From Rubrivivax sp. (GTDB taxonomy: Bacteria; Pseudomonadota; Gammaproteobacteria; Burkholderiales; Burkholderiaceae_C), in assembly GCA_027487905.1 (NCBI GenBank), contig JAIYCR010000002.1, forward strand, positions 62,001 to 126,000: DNA of 64,000 bases, written 5' to 3'. Below are positions 1-8,458 of the stretch, piece after piece (the first letter of the stretch is position 1; the number at the start of each line of letters is the position of its first letter). Made by a program: the position numbers and the translations under genes. The notes below the pieces were generated by a model that was given only the letters and a program-made list of their open reading frames with translations, was not told the origin of the DNA and did no database searches.

Positions 1-69
1 GCGCTGAACAACCTGCTGAACATCATCGGACGGCGCGACGGCGCGCGGTCCGTCATCACGATCGGATGA
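1..69 (+). CDS. gspN: C-terminal tail of a type II secretion protein, probably GspN (partial)
   Basis: Only the last 22 codons and the stop lie inside the window; the start is upstream. The readable tail ends in RSVITIG. Its TGA overlaps the ATG of gspD as ATGA, which indicates translational coupling in one operon. In Burkholderiales type II secretion loci the gene directly before gspD is usually gspN, whereas gspC holds that place in many gammaproteobacteria. The tail is too short to decide by sequence, so the name rests on position. Confidence 0.5.
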   Translation, partial: ALNNLLNIIGRRDGARSVITIG

Positions 70-2438
70 CCATGCGGCCCTTGCCCAACCCCCGCCTGGT
101 GGCGATTGCGACCGCAGCCAGCCTGCTGGCGACGAGCCCGGGAATGCTGCCGCTGGCCATGGCTCAAGCCCCGGCCCAGGCCCAGGCCGGTGCCTCCACC
201 CCTGCTTCCGGCAACCGCTTCCGCGGCGAGCCGGTGACGCTGAACTTCGTCAACGCCGACATCGAGGGCGTGACCCGCGCGATGGGAGCCATCCTGCGCC
301 AGCAATTCATCGTCGACCCGCGGGTCAAGGGCACGATGACGCTGTACAGCGAGCAGGCGCTGAGCCCGCGCGAGGCCTACCTCAACTACCTGGCCGCGCT
401 GCGCGGCCTGGGCTTCACGGTGGTGGAGGCCGGAGGCCTCTTCAAGGTGGTGCCCGAGGCCGACGCCAAGCTGCAGTCGGGAACCGTGGCCGTGGGCGCG
501 GTGCCGCGCAGCGGCGACCAGATCCTCACGCAGATCTTCCGGCTGAGCCACGAGAACGCCAACAACCTCGTGCCCATCCTGCGGCCGCTGATCAGCCCGA
601 ACAACACCATCAACGCGAACCCCGGCAACAACACGCTGGTGATCACCGACTACGCCGACAACCTGCAGCGCATGGCCCGCATCATCGCGGCCATGGACAC
701 GCCGGCCACCGGCGACGTCGAGGTGATCGCCCTGCAGCACGCGGTGGCGGTGGACATCCTGCCGCTGGTGCAGCGCCTGACCGGCGACGGCAGCGGCGGC
801 GCCGTGCCGGGCGCGCCGCCCGGCGTGCCCGCTGGCGGGGGCGGCGGGCCCACGCTGATCGCCGAGCCACGCAGCAACGCCATCCTGGTGAAGGCTGCCA
901 ACCCGGCGCGGCTGGCGGCCATCCGCGACACCATCGCCAAGCTGGACCGCCCGCCCGCGGCGGGCACGCCGGCCGGCAACATCTGGGTGGTCTACCTGCG
1001 CAACGCGGACGCCACCCGCCTGGCCACGGTGCTGCGCGCCGCCTTCAGCGCCCAGGCGGCGGCCACCTCGCCCTCGGGCGCCTTCGGCGGCAGCGGCGCG
1101 GGGGGCGGCACGCCGGTGGCGGGCCTGGCCGCGCAACCGGCGGTCGCCTCGGGCATCGGCGCGGCGGGCAATGCGGCCAGCCCCCAGGCCACCTCCCCCG
1201 TGTCGGCGGCCGCCGCGCCTTCCACCGGCGGCTTCATCCAGGCCGACCCGGCCACCAACTCGCTCATCATCACCGCGCCCGAGGCGCTGTACCGGCAGCT
1301 GCGCGCGGTGATCGACCAGCTCGATTCCCGCCGGGCGCAGGTCTACATCGAGTCGATGATCGTGCGGGTCAACGCCAACAAGGTCGCCGACATCGGCTTC
1401 CAGTGGCAGGGGCTGCAAGGCCAGCGCGGCGACAGCACGTTGGTGGGCGCGGGCACCAACTTCGGCGACCCGACGCAGAACATCCTCGGCCTGACCGCCG
1501 CCACCGCGCAGGGCGTCACCGGCGTGGGCACCGCGATCGCGGCCGGCGCGCCCGGCGCGGGCCTGAACATCGGCCTGCTGCGCAACATCGGCGGCTACTA
1601 CACGCTCGGTGCGCTCGCCCGCTTCCTGGAGACCAACGCCGACGGCAACATCCTGTCCACGCCGAACGTGATGGCGCTGGACAACGAGGAGGCCAAGATC
1701 GTCGTCGGCCAGAACGTGCCCTTCGTCACCGGCTCGTTCACCAACACCGGCGCCAGCACCTCGCAGGTCAACCCCTTCCAGACCATCGAGCGACGCGACG
1801 TGGGCCTGACGCTGCGGGTGCGCCCGCAGATCGGCGAGGGCGGCACGGTGCGGCTCACGCTGTTCCAGGAGAACAGCAACGTCGTGGGCTCGAGCAACAA
1901 CCTGGGGCCCACCACCGACAAGAGCTCCATCGAGACGACGGTGGTCATCGACGACGGCCAGATCCTGGTGCTAGGCGGCCTGCTGCGCGACGAATACTCG
2001 GGCGGCCAGAGCAAGGTGCCGCTGCTCGGTGACCTGCCCCTGGTGGGCGGGCTCTTCCGCAGCGAGAACCGAAACCGCGCCAAGACCAACCTGATGGTCT
2101 TCCTGCGGCCGGTGGTGCTGCGCACGCAGGACGCGGCCAACGCGCTGACGGTGGACCGCTACGACACCATCCGCGCCCGCCAGGTGGACCTGCAGCCCCA
2201 GGCGCGGCCGCTGATGGGCGGCATCAACGAAGCACCGGTCATCCCCCAGGCGCCCACCCAGGCCGGCCCCAGCCGGCCCGTGCCTGGCGCCTTGCCGGCC
2301 ACGCTGCCCGCCCCCCCGTCACGCGGCCCGGTGCTTCCGACGATTCCGGCGGGGCCCGGTGCGTCCGTGCCGCCTCCGCCCACCGAGGCCATCGCCTCGC
2401 CGGTGCAGCCGGTTCAGCCAGTGCTCACGCGGCCCTGA
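66..2438 (+). CDS. gspD: Type II secretion system secretin GspD
   Basis: Outer-membrane secretin through which folded exoproteins leave the periplasm. The 790-residue product has a Sec signal peptide (about 1-34, AMAQA cleavage region), an N0 domain (about 55-130), N1-N3 repeats (about 152-425) and the secretin core (about 425-690) with the family hallmark VPLLGDLPLVGGLF at 651-664. Two Gly/Ala/Pro-rich linkers are inserted, at about 243-262 and at 335-388 inside N3. After residue 700 there is a Pro-rich tail; no separate S-domain is evident. The start was chosen because its ATG overlaps the upstream stop; a second in-frame ATG lies two codons later. gspE follows after 66 bp. Confidence 0.96.
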   Translation: MTMRPLPNPRLVAIATAASLLATSPGMLPLAMAQAPAQAQAGASTPASGNRFRGEPVTLNFVNADIEGVTRAMGAILRQQFIVDPRVKGTMTLYSEQALSPREAYLNYLAALRGLGFTVVEAGGLFKVVPEADAKLQSGTVAVGAVPRSGDQILTQIFRLSHENANNLVPILRPLISPNNTINANPGNNTLVITDYADNLQRMARIIAAMDTPATGDVEVIALQHAVAVDILPLVQRLTGDGSGGAVPGAPPGVPAGGGGGPTLIAEPRSNAILVKAANPARLAAIRDTIAKLDRPPAAGTPAGNIWVVYLRNADATRLATVLRAAFSAQAAATSPSGAFGGSGAGGGTPVAGLAAQPAVASGIGAAGNAASPQATSPVSAAAAPSTGGFIQADPATNSLIITAPEALYRQLRAVIDQLDSRRAQVYIESMIVRVNANKVADIGFQWQGLQGQRGDSTLVGAGTNFGDPTQNILGLTAATAQGVTGVGTAIAAGAPGAGLNIGLLRNIGGYYTLGALARFLETNADGNILSTPNVMALDNEEAKIVVGQNVPFVTGSFTNTGASTSQVNPFQTIERRDVGLTLRVRPQIGEGGTVRLTLFQENSNVVGSSNNLGPTTDKSSIETTVVIDDGQILVLGGLLRDEYSGGQSKVPLLGDLPLVGGLFRSENRNRAKTNLMVFLRPVVLRTQDAANALTVDRYDTIRARQVDLQPQARPLMGGINEAPVIPQAPTQAGPSRPVPGALPATLPAPPSRGPVLPTIPAGPGASVPPPPTEAIASPVQPVQPVLTRP

Positions 2439-2504
2439 GGCCGGCAGCCATCCTGTACGCCGGCATCGCCTGAACCCTGCACCGCCTTTCGCACACCGAA
2501 CCCC

Positions 2505-3926
2505 ATGGGCGCCCGACACCCCCTTCCCTACGCCTATGCCAAGGCCCACACGCTGCTGCTGGAAAGCGACGGCGGCCGGCTGACCCTGTGGGCGCCGGCC
2601 AGCACGGCCATGCCGGTGCTGGCCGAGGTGCTGCGGCTCTATGACGTGGACACGCTGGAGACCGAGGAAGCCGGCACGCTGGCGCAGCGCATCGCCGCGG
2701 CCTATGCGGGCGGCGAGTCGAGCGCGGCCACCGTCATCGGGGAGGTGGAAAGCCGGGTCGACCTGTCCCGGATGATGCAGGACCTTCCCGCGGTGGAGGA
2801 CCTGCTCGAAGCCGCCAACGACGCGCCGATCATCCGCATGCTCAATGCGCTGCTGACGCAGGCGGCCAAGGACGGCGCGAGCGACATCCACATCGAGCCC
2901 TACGAGCGCAGCTCGGCCGTGCGCTTCCGCGTGGACGGCACGCTGCGCGAGGTGGTGCAGCCCAACCGGGCGCTGCATGCGGCGCTGATCTCGCGGCTGA
3001 AGATCATGGCCGAGCTGGACATCGCGGAAAAGCGCCTGCCCCAGGACGGCCGCATCTCGCTGCGCATCGGTGGCCGCGCGGTGGACGTGCGGGTGTCCAC
3101 GCTGCCTTCGGCCCACGGCGAACGTGCGGTGCTGCGCCTGCTCGACAAGGGGGAAGCCAAGTTCAGCCTGGAGTCGCTGGGCATGGGCGGCGACACGCTC
3201 AAGGCCTTCGACCGGCTGATCGCCCAGCCCCACGGCATCGTGCTGGTCACCGGGCCCACCGGCTCAGGCAAGACGACCACGCTGTATGCCTCCTTGCAGC
3301 GCGTGGACACCAGCACCTCCAACGTGCTGACGGTGGAAGACCCGGTGGAGTACGAGCTCGCCGGCATCGGGCAGACCCAGGTCAACCCCAAGATCGACCT
3401 GAGCTTCGCCAAGGCCCTGCGCGCCATCCTGCGCCAGGACCCGGACGTCATCATGATCGGCGAGATCCGCGACTTCGAGACCGCGCAGATCGCGATCCAG
3501 GCCTCGCTCACCGGCCACCTGGTGCTGGCCACGCTGCACACCAACGACGCGCCCAGCGCGGTGACCCGCCTCACCGACATGGGCGTCGAGCCCTTCCTGC
3601 TGAGCTCCTCGCTGCTCGGGGTGCTGGCCCAGCGCCTGGTGCGCAAGCTGTGCCCGCTGTGCAAGCGGCCCGACGGCCAGGGGCGCTACCACCCGGTGGG
3701 CTGCGCCGAGTGCCTGCAAAGCGGCTACAAGGGTCGCACCGGCGTCTACGAGCTGATGGTGGCCGACGAGGCGGTGCGCGGCCTCATCCACGCCCGCGCG
3801 GCCGAAAGCCAGCTCTTCGTCGCCGCCGAAGCCGCGGGCATGCGCTCGATGCGCGAGGACGGCGAGCGCCTGGTAGCCGAAGGCGTGACCTCGGCCGAAG
3901 AGGTCATGCGGGTCACCCGTGAGTGA
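2505..3926 (+). CDS. gspE: Type II secretion system ATPase GspE
   Basis: Cytoplasmic hexameric ATPase that powers pseudopilus assembly. An N-terminal region of about 110 residues is followed by the ATPase core: Asp-box SDIHIE (126-131), Walker A GPTGSGKTT (250-258), Walker B DVIMIGE (314-320) and His box LATLHTNDA (351-359). The tetracysteine zinc site is present as C383-x2-C386 and C400-x2-C403, with only 13 residues between the pairs, shorter than the roughly 30-residue loop of many GspE proteins. At 473 residues it is slightly short for the family. It sits between gspD and gspF, as expected. Confidence 0.95.
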   Translation: MGARHPLPYAYAKAHTLLLESDGGRLTLWAPASTAMPVLAEVLRLYDVDTLETEEAGTLAQRIAAAYAGGESSAATVIGEVESRVDLSRMMQDLPAVEDLLEAANDAPIIRMLNALLTQAAKDGASDIHIEPYERSSAVRFRVDGTLREVVQPNRALHAALISRLKIMAELDIAEKRLPQDGRISLRIGGRAVDVRVSTLPSAHGERAVLRLLDKGEAKFSLESLGMGGDTLKAFDRLIAQPHGIVLVTGPTGSGKTTTLYASLQRVDTSTSNVLTVEDPVEYELAGIGQTQVNPKIDLSFAKALRAILRQDPDVIMIGEIRDFETAQIAIQASLTGHLVLATLHTNDAPSAVTRLTDMGVEPFLLSSSLLGVLAQRLVRKLCPLCKRPDGQGRYHPVGCAECLQSGYKGRTGVYELMVADEAVRGLIHARAAESQLFVAAEAAGMRSMREDGERLVAEGVTSAEEVMRVTRE

Positions 3927-3964
3927 GCGCGGGCGCATCGCCCTGAGCGCAGCGAAGGCCTGAC

Positions 3965-5191
3965 ATGCCCGCCTACCGATTCGAGGCGCTGAACGCCGCC
4001 GGCAAGGCCTCCACCGGCCTCATCGAGGCCGACAACGTGCGGGCCGCCCGCAGCCTGCTGCGCGCCCAGTCGCTGATTCCCATGACGGTCGACCCGGTGG
4101 CCGCGGGTTCGGCCGGCACCGGATCCAGCGCGGGGGCAGCGCGCTTCAGCCGGCGGGTGTTCAGCACCACCGCCTTGACGGTGTGGACGCGGCAACTGGC
4201 CGGCCTGGTGGGCTCGGGGCTGCCGGTGGAACGCGCCTTGACGGCCCTGTCGGACGAGGCCGACGACCCGCGCCAGCGCGAGCTGGTGGCGCACCTGCGC
4301 GCCGAGGTGAACGCTGGCTCTGCCTTCGCGCGTGCACTGGGCACCGCCCCGCGCGAGTTCGACGAGGTGTACCGCGGCGTGGTGGCCGCCGGCGAGGCAA
4401 GCGGCTCGCTCGGGCTGGTGCTCGAACGCCTGGCCGACGACCTCGAGGAAAGGCAGGCGCTCAGGGCCAAGCTCATCGGCGCGTCCCTCTACCCGGCCAT
4501 CGTCTCGCTGATCGCCGTGGTCATCGTGATCTTCCTCGTCACCTACGTGGTGCCGCAGGTCGCCTCCGTCTTCGCCGGCTCCAAGCGGGCGCTGCCCTTT
4601 CTCACGGTGGCCATGCTGGCCATCAGCGCCTTCGTGCGCGAGTGGGGCTGGCTGGTGCTGCTGGGCCTGGGCAGCGCCGGCGCGGGCCTGGCCTTCGCGC
4701 TGCGCAACGAAGGCTTTCGCGAACGCTTCGACGCCGCCTGGCTCACGCTGCCGCTCGTGGGCCGGCTGGCCCGGGGCTACAACGCCGCGCGCTTCGCTGG
4801 CACGCTGGCCATGCTGGCCGGCGCGGGCGTGCCTATCCTGAAGGCGCTGCAGGCCGCCGCCGAGACGCTGGGCAACCGGGCGATGCGCGCGGACGCGCTG
4901 GACGCGCTCACGCTCGTGCGCGAGGGCGCGCCGCTGGCGTCCGCGCTGGCCGGCAAGAAGCGATTCCCCGGCCTGCTCGCCATGTTCTCGCGCCTGGGCG
5001 AGCAGACCGGGCAACTGCCGCAGATGCTCGAGCGGGCGGCCCGTCAGCTGTCGGCCGAGGTGCAGCGCCGCGCGATGCAGCTGGCCACCATCCTGGAGCC
5101 GCTGCTCATCGTGGCCATGGGCGGCGTCGTGATGCTCATCGTGCTGGCCGTGCTGCTGCCCATCATCCAGCTCAACACCTGGGTGAAGTAG
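3965..5191 (+). CDS. gspF: Type II secretion inner-membrane protein GspF
   Basis: Polytopic inner-membrane platform protein that contacts GspE. The 408 residues show the usual duplicated T2SSF layout: a first cytoplasmic helical domain (about 70-190), a membrane segment (about 178-200, rich in IVVIVIFLVTYVV), a second domain (about 275-395) and a C-terminal membrane helix ending in LNTWVK. It starts with MPAYRFEAL, typical of GspF. It follows gspE after 38 bp and ends 33 bp from the convergent modE stop. The pseudopilin genes gspG-K are not downstream, so the operon is either split or continues upstream of the window. Confidence 0.95.
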   Translation: MPAYRFEALNAAGKASTGLIEADNVRAARSLLRAQSLIPMTVDPVAAGSAGTGSSAGAARFSRRVFSTTALTVWTRQLAGLVGSGLPVERALTALSDEADDPRQRELVAHLRAEVNAGSAFARALGTAPREFDEVYRGVVAAGEASGSLGLVLERLADDLEERQALRAKLIGASLYPAIVSLIAVVIVIFLVTYVVPQVASVFAGSKRALPFLTVAMLAISAFVREWGWLVLLGLGSAGAGLAFALRNEGFRERFDAAWLTLPLVGRLARGYNAARFAGTLAMLAGAGVPILKALQAAAETLGNRAMRADALDALTLVREGAPLASALAGKKRFPGLLAMFSRLGEQTGQLPQMLERAARQLSAEVQRRAMQLATILEPLLIVAMGGVVMLIVLAVLLPIIQLNTWVK

Positions 5192-5224
5192 GCCAGGACG
5201 GGCCGCTCACGCCCAGCCCGCCGT

Positions 5225-6067
5225 TCAGTCGGCAGCCACCGCCAGCATCACCGCCTGCGCCTTGAAGGTGGCGCACGCGCTCTGGCCCACCGCCAGGCCC
5301 AGCGCGTCCACCGCGTCGTGGGTGACGCTGGCGGTCACCGTTGCACCCCCCGGCAGCCGCACCGCCACCAGCGAGGCCACCGTCCCCTTGCTCACCCGGG
5401 CGATGGTGCCGGCCAGCTGGTTGCAGGCCGACAGGCGAAAGCCCGCGAAATCGCTGACGAGCACCACCTCGGAGGCCTTGACCAGTGCGATGGCTTCCTG
5501 CCCGGTGGCCAGGCCCAGCCGGTCCGCGGCAGCGGTGGCGATGCTGGCGGTCAGCTGCAGCTCGGCACCGAGCGCCAGTGTGACCACCGTGCTGGTCGGT
5601 CCGCGCTGCAGCGCGGTGACGGTGCCGGCGAACTGGTTGCGGGCCGAGGTCTTCATCGCGATCCTTCTGAAAAGGGCTTCGAGCCCGGGTTGCCCGAGCA
5701 GCCAGGTTTCCTGTTCGGACAGGAAGGCGGCATGGCGCTGCTGCAGTTCGCTCCAGGCCGCGAGCAGCTGCAGGCCCAGCGGCGTGAGCCGCGAGCCGCC
5801 CCCGCCACGCCCGCCGGCACTGGCCTCGACGAGCGGTGCCCGCGCCAGGCTGGAGGCCGTCTCCAGCAGCAGCCACGCGCCCTTGTAGCTGTAGCCCGCG
5901 CTGCGGGCGGCCTTGTGCAGCGAGCCGGTGTCGCCCAGCGCGCGCAGCAGCTCGAAGAAGCGTCCGTCCAGCCGGCCGGCCACCCGCAGCGTGCCGCCCA
6001 GCAGGGTGGTCGCGGTGGCCCCCAGGGTGGCCGCCGGCTGTGCGGGCTCAGGGTGCGGCGAGCCCAC
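5225..6067 (-). CDS. modE: Molybdate-responsive transcriptional regulator ModE
   Basis: Winged-helix regulator that binds molybdate through its C-terminal domains and represses molybdate uptake. The 280-residue product has an N-terminal winged helix (about 33-105, with GSLHKAARSAGYSYKGAW in the recognition region and a GGRGGGGSRLTPLG wing) and two tandem Mop/TOBE repeats, about 138-205 and 213-280, each beginning like S.RNQF.AG / SACNQLAG. No ATG is available; the GTG chosen lies two bases after the modC stop, which fits operon spacing. It is the last gene of modB-modA-modC-modE, whereas modE often stands apart or divergent. A candidate operator covers the modB promoter, which would close an autoregulatory loop. 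Confidence 0.9.
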   Translation of the reverse strand: MGSPHPEPAQPAATLGATATTLLGGTLRVAGRLDGRFFELLRALGDTGSLHKAARSAGYSYKGAWLLLETASSLARAPLVEASAGGRGGGGSRLTPLGLQLLAAWSELQQRHAAFLSEQETWLLGQPGLEALFRRIAMKTSARNQFAGTVTALQRGPTSTVVTLALGAELQLTASIATAAADRLGLATGQEAIALVKASEVVLVSDFAGFRLSACNQLAGTIARVSKGTVASLVAVRLPGGATVTASVTHDAVDALGLAVGQSACATFKAQAVMLAVAAD

Positions 6068-6069
6068 CG

Positions 6070-6849
6070 TCAGGCGCCCCCCAGCCAGCGGCGCAGCAGG
6101 GCCTGCTGCGGGTGTGGCGTTCGAAGGGCTTGCGGCGCCAGCGTCTGCCGCGCCCGCTCGCGCGACTCCACCCGCACCAGGTCCACTTCGCGCACCACCC
6201 GGCCCGCATCGACCAGGAAGGCCACCTGGGCCAAGGCGAGCACGTCGTCCACATCGTGGGTGATCATCACCGCGGGAATGCCCCAGCGCTCGCGCACCGC
6301 GGCCAGCTCGTCGCGCAGGCCGGCGCGCAGCATCGGGTTCAGCGCCGCGAAGGGTTCGTCCAGCAGCAGCACCTGCGGCTCGCAGGCCAGCGCCCGCGCC
6401 AGCGCCACCCGCTGCTGCTGCCCCCCCGACAGCGCCGCCGGCCGGCTGTGGCGCAGGTCGGCCAGGCCGAAGGCCTCGAGCAGCCCGTCCACCCGCTGCG
6501 CAGCCGGCGCGGACAGCCGCCGCCGATGCCAGCTGCGCAGGCCGAAGGCCACGTTGTCGCGCACATTCAGATGAGGAAACAGCGCGTAGTGCTGGAAGAG
6601 GTAACCCACGCGGCGATCGGCCGCGCTCAGGTCGATGCCCGCTGCGGTGTCCAGCAGCGTTCGCCCCCCCACGCGCACATGGCCGGTGACGGGTCGAAGC
6701 AGCCCGGCCATGGCCTGCAGCGTCAGCGACTTGCCCGCCCCCGACGGCCCGTAGAGCGCTACCACCGGCGCGTCGCTCGCGAAGGCGATGGACAGCTCGA
6801 AGCGGCGCTGGCCGTCGGTGACTGCGGCGCGGAGGTCGACGTCGATCAC
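6070..6849 (-). CDS. modC: Molybdate ABC transporter ATP-binding protein ModC
   Basis: ATPase subunit of the ModABC molybdate importer. It carries Walker A GPSGAGKS, a Q-loop region LFQHYALFPH, signature LSGGQQQR, Walker B LLLDEP and the switch His in MITHDVDD. The product is only 259 residues and stops right after the nucleotide-binding domain (end LRRWLGGA); the C-terminal Mop/TOBE domain of typical 350-residue ModC proteins is absent. The start is a GTG overlapping the modA stop as GTGA, indicating translational coupling. modE begins 2 bp after its stop. Confidence 0.92.
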   Translation of the reverse strand: MIDVDLRAAVTDGQRRFELSIAFASDAPVVALYGPSGAGKSLTLQAMAGLLRPVTGHVRVGGRTLLDTAAGIDLSAADRRVGYLFQHYALFPHLNVRDNVAFGLRSWHRRRLSAPAAQRVDGLLEAFGLADLRHSRPAALSGGQQQRVALARALACEPQVLLLDEPFAALNPMLRAGLRDELAAVRERWGIPAVMITHDVDDVLALAQVAFLVDAGRVVREVDLVRVESRERARQTLAPQALRTPHPQQALLRRWLGGA

Positions 6850-7601
6850 GGTGGCCCGAATCCGTGGCGCCGGAACACCGCCTGCGCGGCCGGGCTGAGC
6901 AGGTGCTCGACGTAGGCCCGCGCCAGCGCGGGCTGGCGACTGTCGGACACGACCGCGGCCGGGTGCAACACCTCGGTGGCGGACAAGGTGGCCACCACCC
7001 GCACCCGATCGGACATGCGGATGGCGTCGGTACGATAGACGAAGCCGGCTTCCACCTCTCCACGCGCCACATAGTCCAGCACCTGGCGGACCGAGTCTGC
7101 GAAGACGAACCGGGCCTGCAGCCGCGACGTCAGGCCCGCGGCATCGAGCGCATCGCGCGCATAGCGCCCTGCGGGCACGACATCCGGCTTGCCGATCGCG
7201 ATCCGCTGCACCTGGGGCATCAGCAGGTCGTCGAGCCGGCCCAGGGCGATCCGGCTGTTCATCGGGGCCACAAGCAGCAGTTCGTTGCGGGCGAAGTCGC
7301 GTCGGCTGTCGGCGACCAGCACGCCCGCCTGCACGCCCCTGTCCAGCCACAGCGGGTCGGCACTGAGCAGCACATCCACTGGCGCGCCCCGCACGATCTG
7401 CTGCACCAGCACGCCCGAGGCGGCCGCGTTCAGGCGGACCCGCGCTGCGGGGTTCAGCGCTTCGAACTGCCGCGAGACCTCCCGCACCGCCTCGTTGAGG
7501 CTGACCGCGGTGGCCACCGTGAGCGACTGCGCGGCGGCCAGCCAGGGCGCGGCGGCCATCAGCAGCGCGGTCGAGAGCTTGCGGAGGATCGACGCCTTCA
7601 T
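6846..7601 (-). CDS. modA: Molybdate ABC transporter periplasmic binding protein ModA
   Basis: Periplasmic molybdate/tungstate-binding protein. The 251 residues begin with a Sec signal peptide (1-24, ending LAAAQ) followed by the family opening SLTVATAVSLNEAVREV. Conserved ModA stretches VDVLLSAD (about 75-82), GKPDVVPAGRYA (137-148) and EAGFVYRTDA (183-192) are present. It sits 10 bp after modB and overlaps modC by four bases. A modA placed between modB and modC is not the common modABC order, but all three subunits are intact. Confidence 0.93.
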   Translation of the reverse strand: MKASILRKLSTALLMAAAPWLAAAQSLTVATAVSLNEAVREVSRQFEALNPAARVRLNAAASGVLVQQIVRGAPVDVLLSADPLWLDRGVQAGVLVADSRRDFARNELLLVAPMNSRIALGRLDDLLMPQVQRIAIGKPDVVPAGRYARDALDAAGLTSRLQARFVFADSVRQVLDYVARGEVEAGFVYRTDAIRMSDRVRVVATLSATEVLHPAAVVSDSRQPALARAYVEHLLSPAAQAVFRRHGFGPP

Positions 7602-7611
7602 GCGTTGTCCT

Positions 7612-8292
7612 TCAGCGCAAGGAGAAAAACCGGTTGGATGCCACCAGGATGGCCACCGACAGCCCGGACGTCACCAGCACGAGAACCACGGCCGCCTCGT
7701 CCTGGCCCGACTGCACCGAGTCGTAGATGGCCATCGAGAGTGTCTGCGTCTGCCCCGGGATGGAGCCAGCCACCATCAGCGACGCACCGAACTCGCCCAT
7801 GGCCCGGGCGAAGGCGAGCAGGGTGCCGGCCAGGATGCCGGGCCAGGCCAGCGGCAGCGTGACCCGCAGGAACACCGACAGCGGTGACTGCCTCAGGGTG
7901 CGGGCCGCCGCCTCGAGGGCCGGGTCGATGCCTTCGAAGGCCGCGGTGGCCGACTTCAGCACCAGCGGCAGCGCCACCAGCGCCGAGGCGATCACCGCGC
8001 CGTGCCAGTGGAAGATCACCGAATGGTCGAAGTGCTCGCGCAGCCAGGCCCCCACCGGCCCCTCGCGCCCCATCAGCACCAGGATGCCGTAGCCCAGCAC
8101 CGTGGGCGGCAGCACCAGCGGCAGCATGCAGATGGCCTCCAGCACACCCGAGCCGAAGAAGCGCCGGCGCGCGAAGCACCAACCCAGCGCCAGCCCCAGC
8201 GCCAGCGCCAGCAGCGTGGCCACGGCGGCGACCCGCAGCGTGAGCGGCAGGGGGCGCCAATCCAGCGCAGCGGCGGTTTGCATCCAGGACAC
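7612..8292 (-). CDS. modB: Molybdate ABC transporter permease ModB
   Basis: Inner-membrane permease of the molybdate importer, 226 residues, with about five hydrophobic helices and the coupling-helix EAA region AARTLRQSPLSVFLRVTLP followed by GEFGASLMVAGSIPG, typical of ModB/CysT. The annotated start is a GTG; an ATG nine bases further in (8283) is the alternative. The GTG lies exactly seven bases after a TAGACT hexamer sitting inside the palindrome at 8295-8312, the geometry of a leaderless transcript, and no Shine-Dalgarno sequence is visible. First gene of the modBACE operon. Confidence 0.92.
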   Translation of the reverse strand: MSWMQTAAALDWRPLPLTLRVAAVATLLALALGLALGWCFARRRFFGSGVLEAICMLPLVLPPTVLGYGILVLMGREGPVGAWLREHFDHSVIFHWHGAVIASALVALPLVLKSATAAFEGIDPALEAAARTLRQSPLSVFLRVTLPLAWPGILAGTLLAFARAMGEFGASLMVAGSIPGQTQTLSMAIYDSVQSGQDEAAVVLVLVTSGLSVAILVASNRFFSLR

Positions 8293-8294
8293 GC

Positions 8295-8312
8295 GATGTA
8301 GTCTAGTACATC
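8295..8312 (-). promoter_or_regulatory. Candidate ModE operator overlapping the modB promoter
   Basis: An 18-bp near-perfect palindrome, GATGTA-N6-TACATC, lies 2 bp before the modB GTG. Reading toward modB, its centre contains TAGACT, a plausible -10 element. ModE operators are spaced inverted repeats of similar size placed over the promoters of mod operons, and modE is in this operon. Binding here would block RNA polymerase. The assignment to ModE is inference; the palindrome is directly visible. Confidence 0.6.
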
Positions 8313-8458
8313 ACCCCTGCCCGCTGGCACGCCTCGTGCTGGACTTCGGGCACGGAAAGCGCCGCGGAACAGCCGGCCCTTCCGGGTTTTGATGAATGGA
8401 CCACCCGGGCCGCGGGTTGCTTGAATGGACCCGACGCCCGACGACCGGAGGTTCTTTG

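Noticed and set aside
6068-7072. Extended modE frame of 615 residues
   Set aside because: The upstream part overlaps modC and part of modA out of frame; ModE homology starts after the GTG at 6067.
8394-8434. Direct repeat GAATGGACC before the AAA+ ATPase gene
   Set aside because: Two copies 28 bases apart without symmetry or a known binding motif; too little to call an operator.
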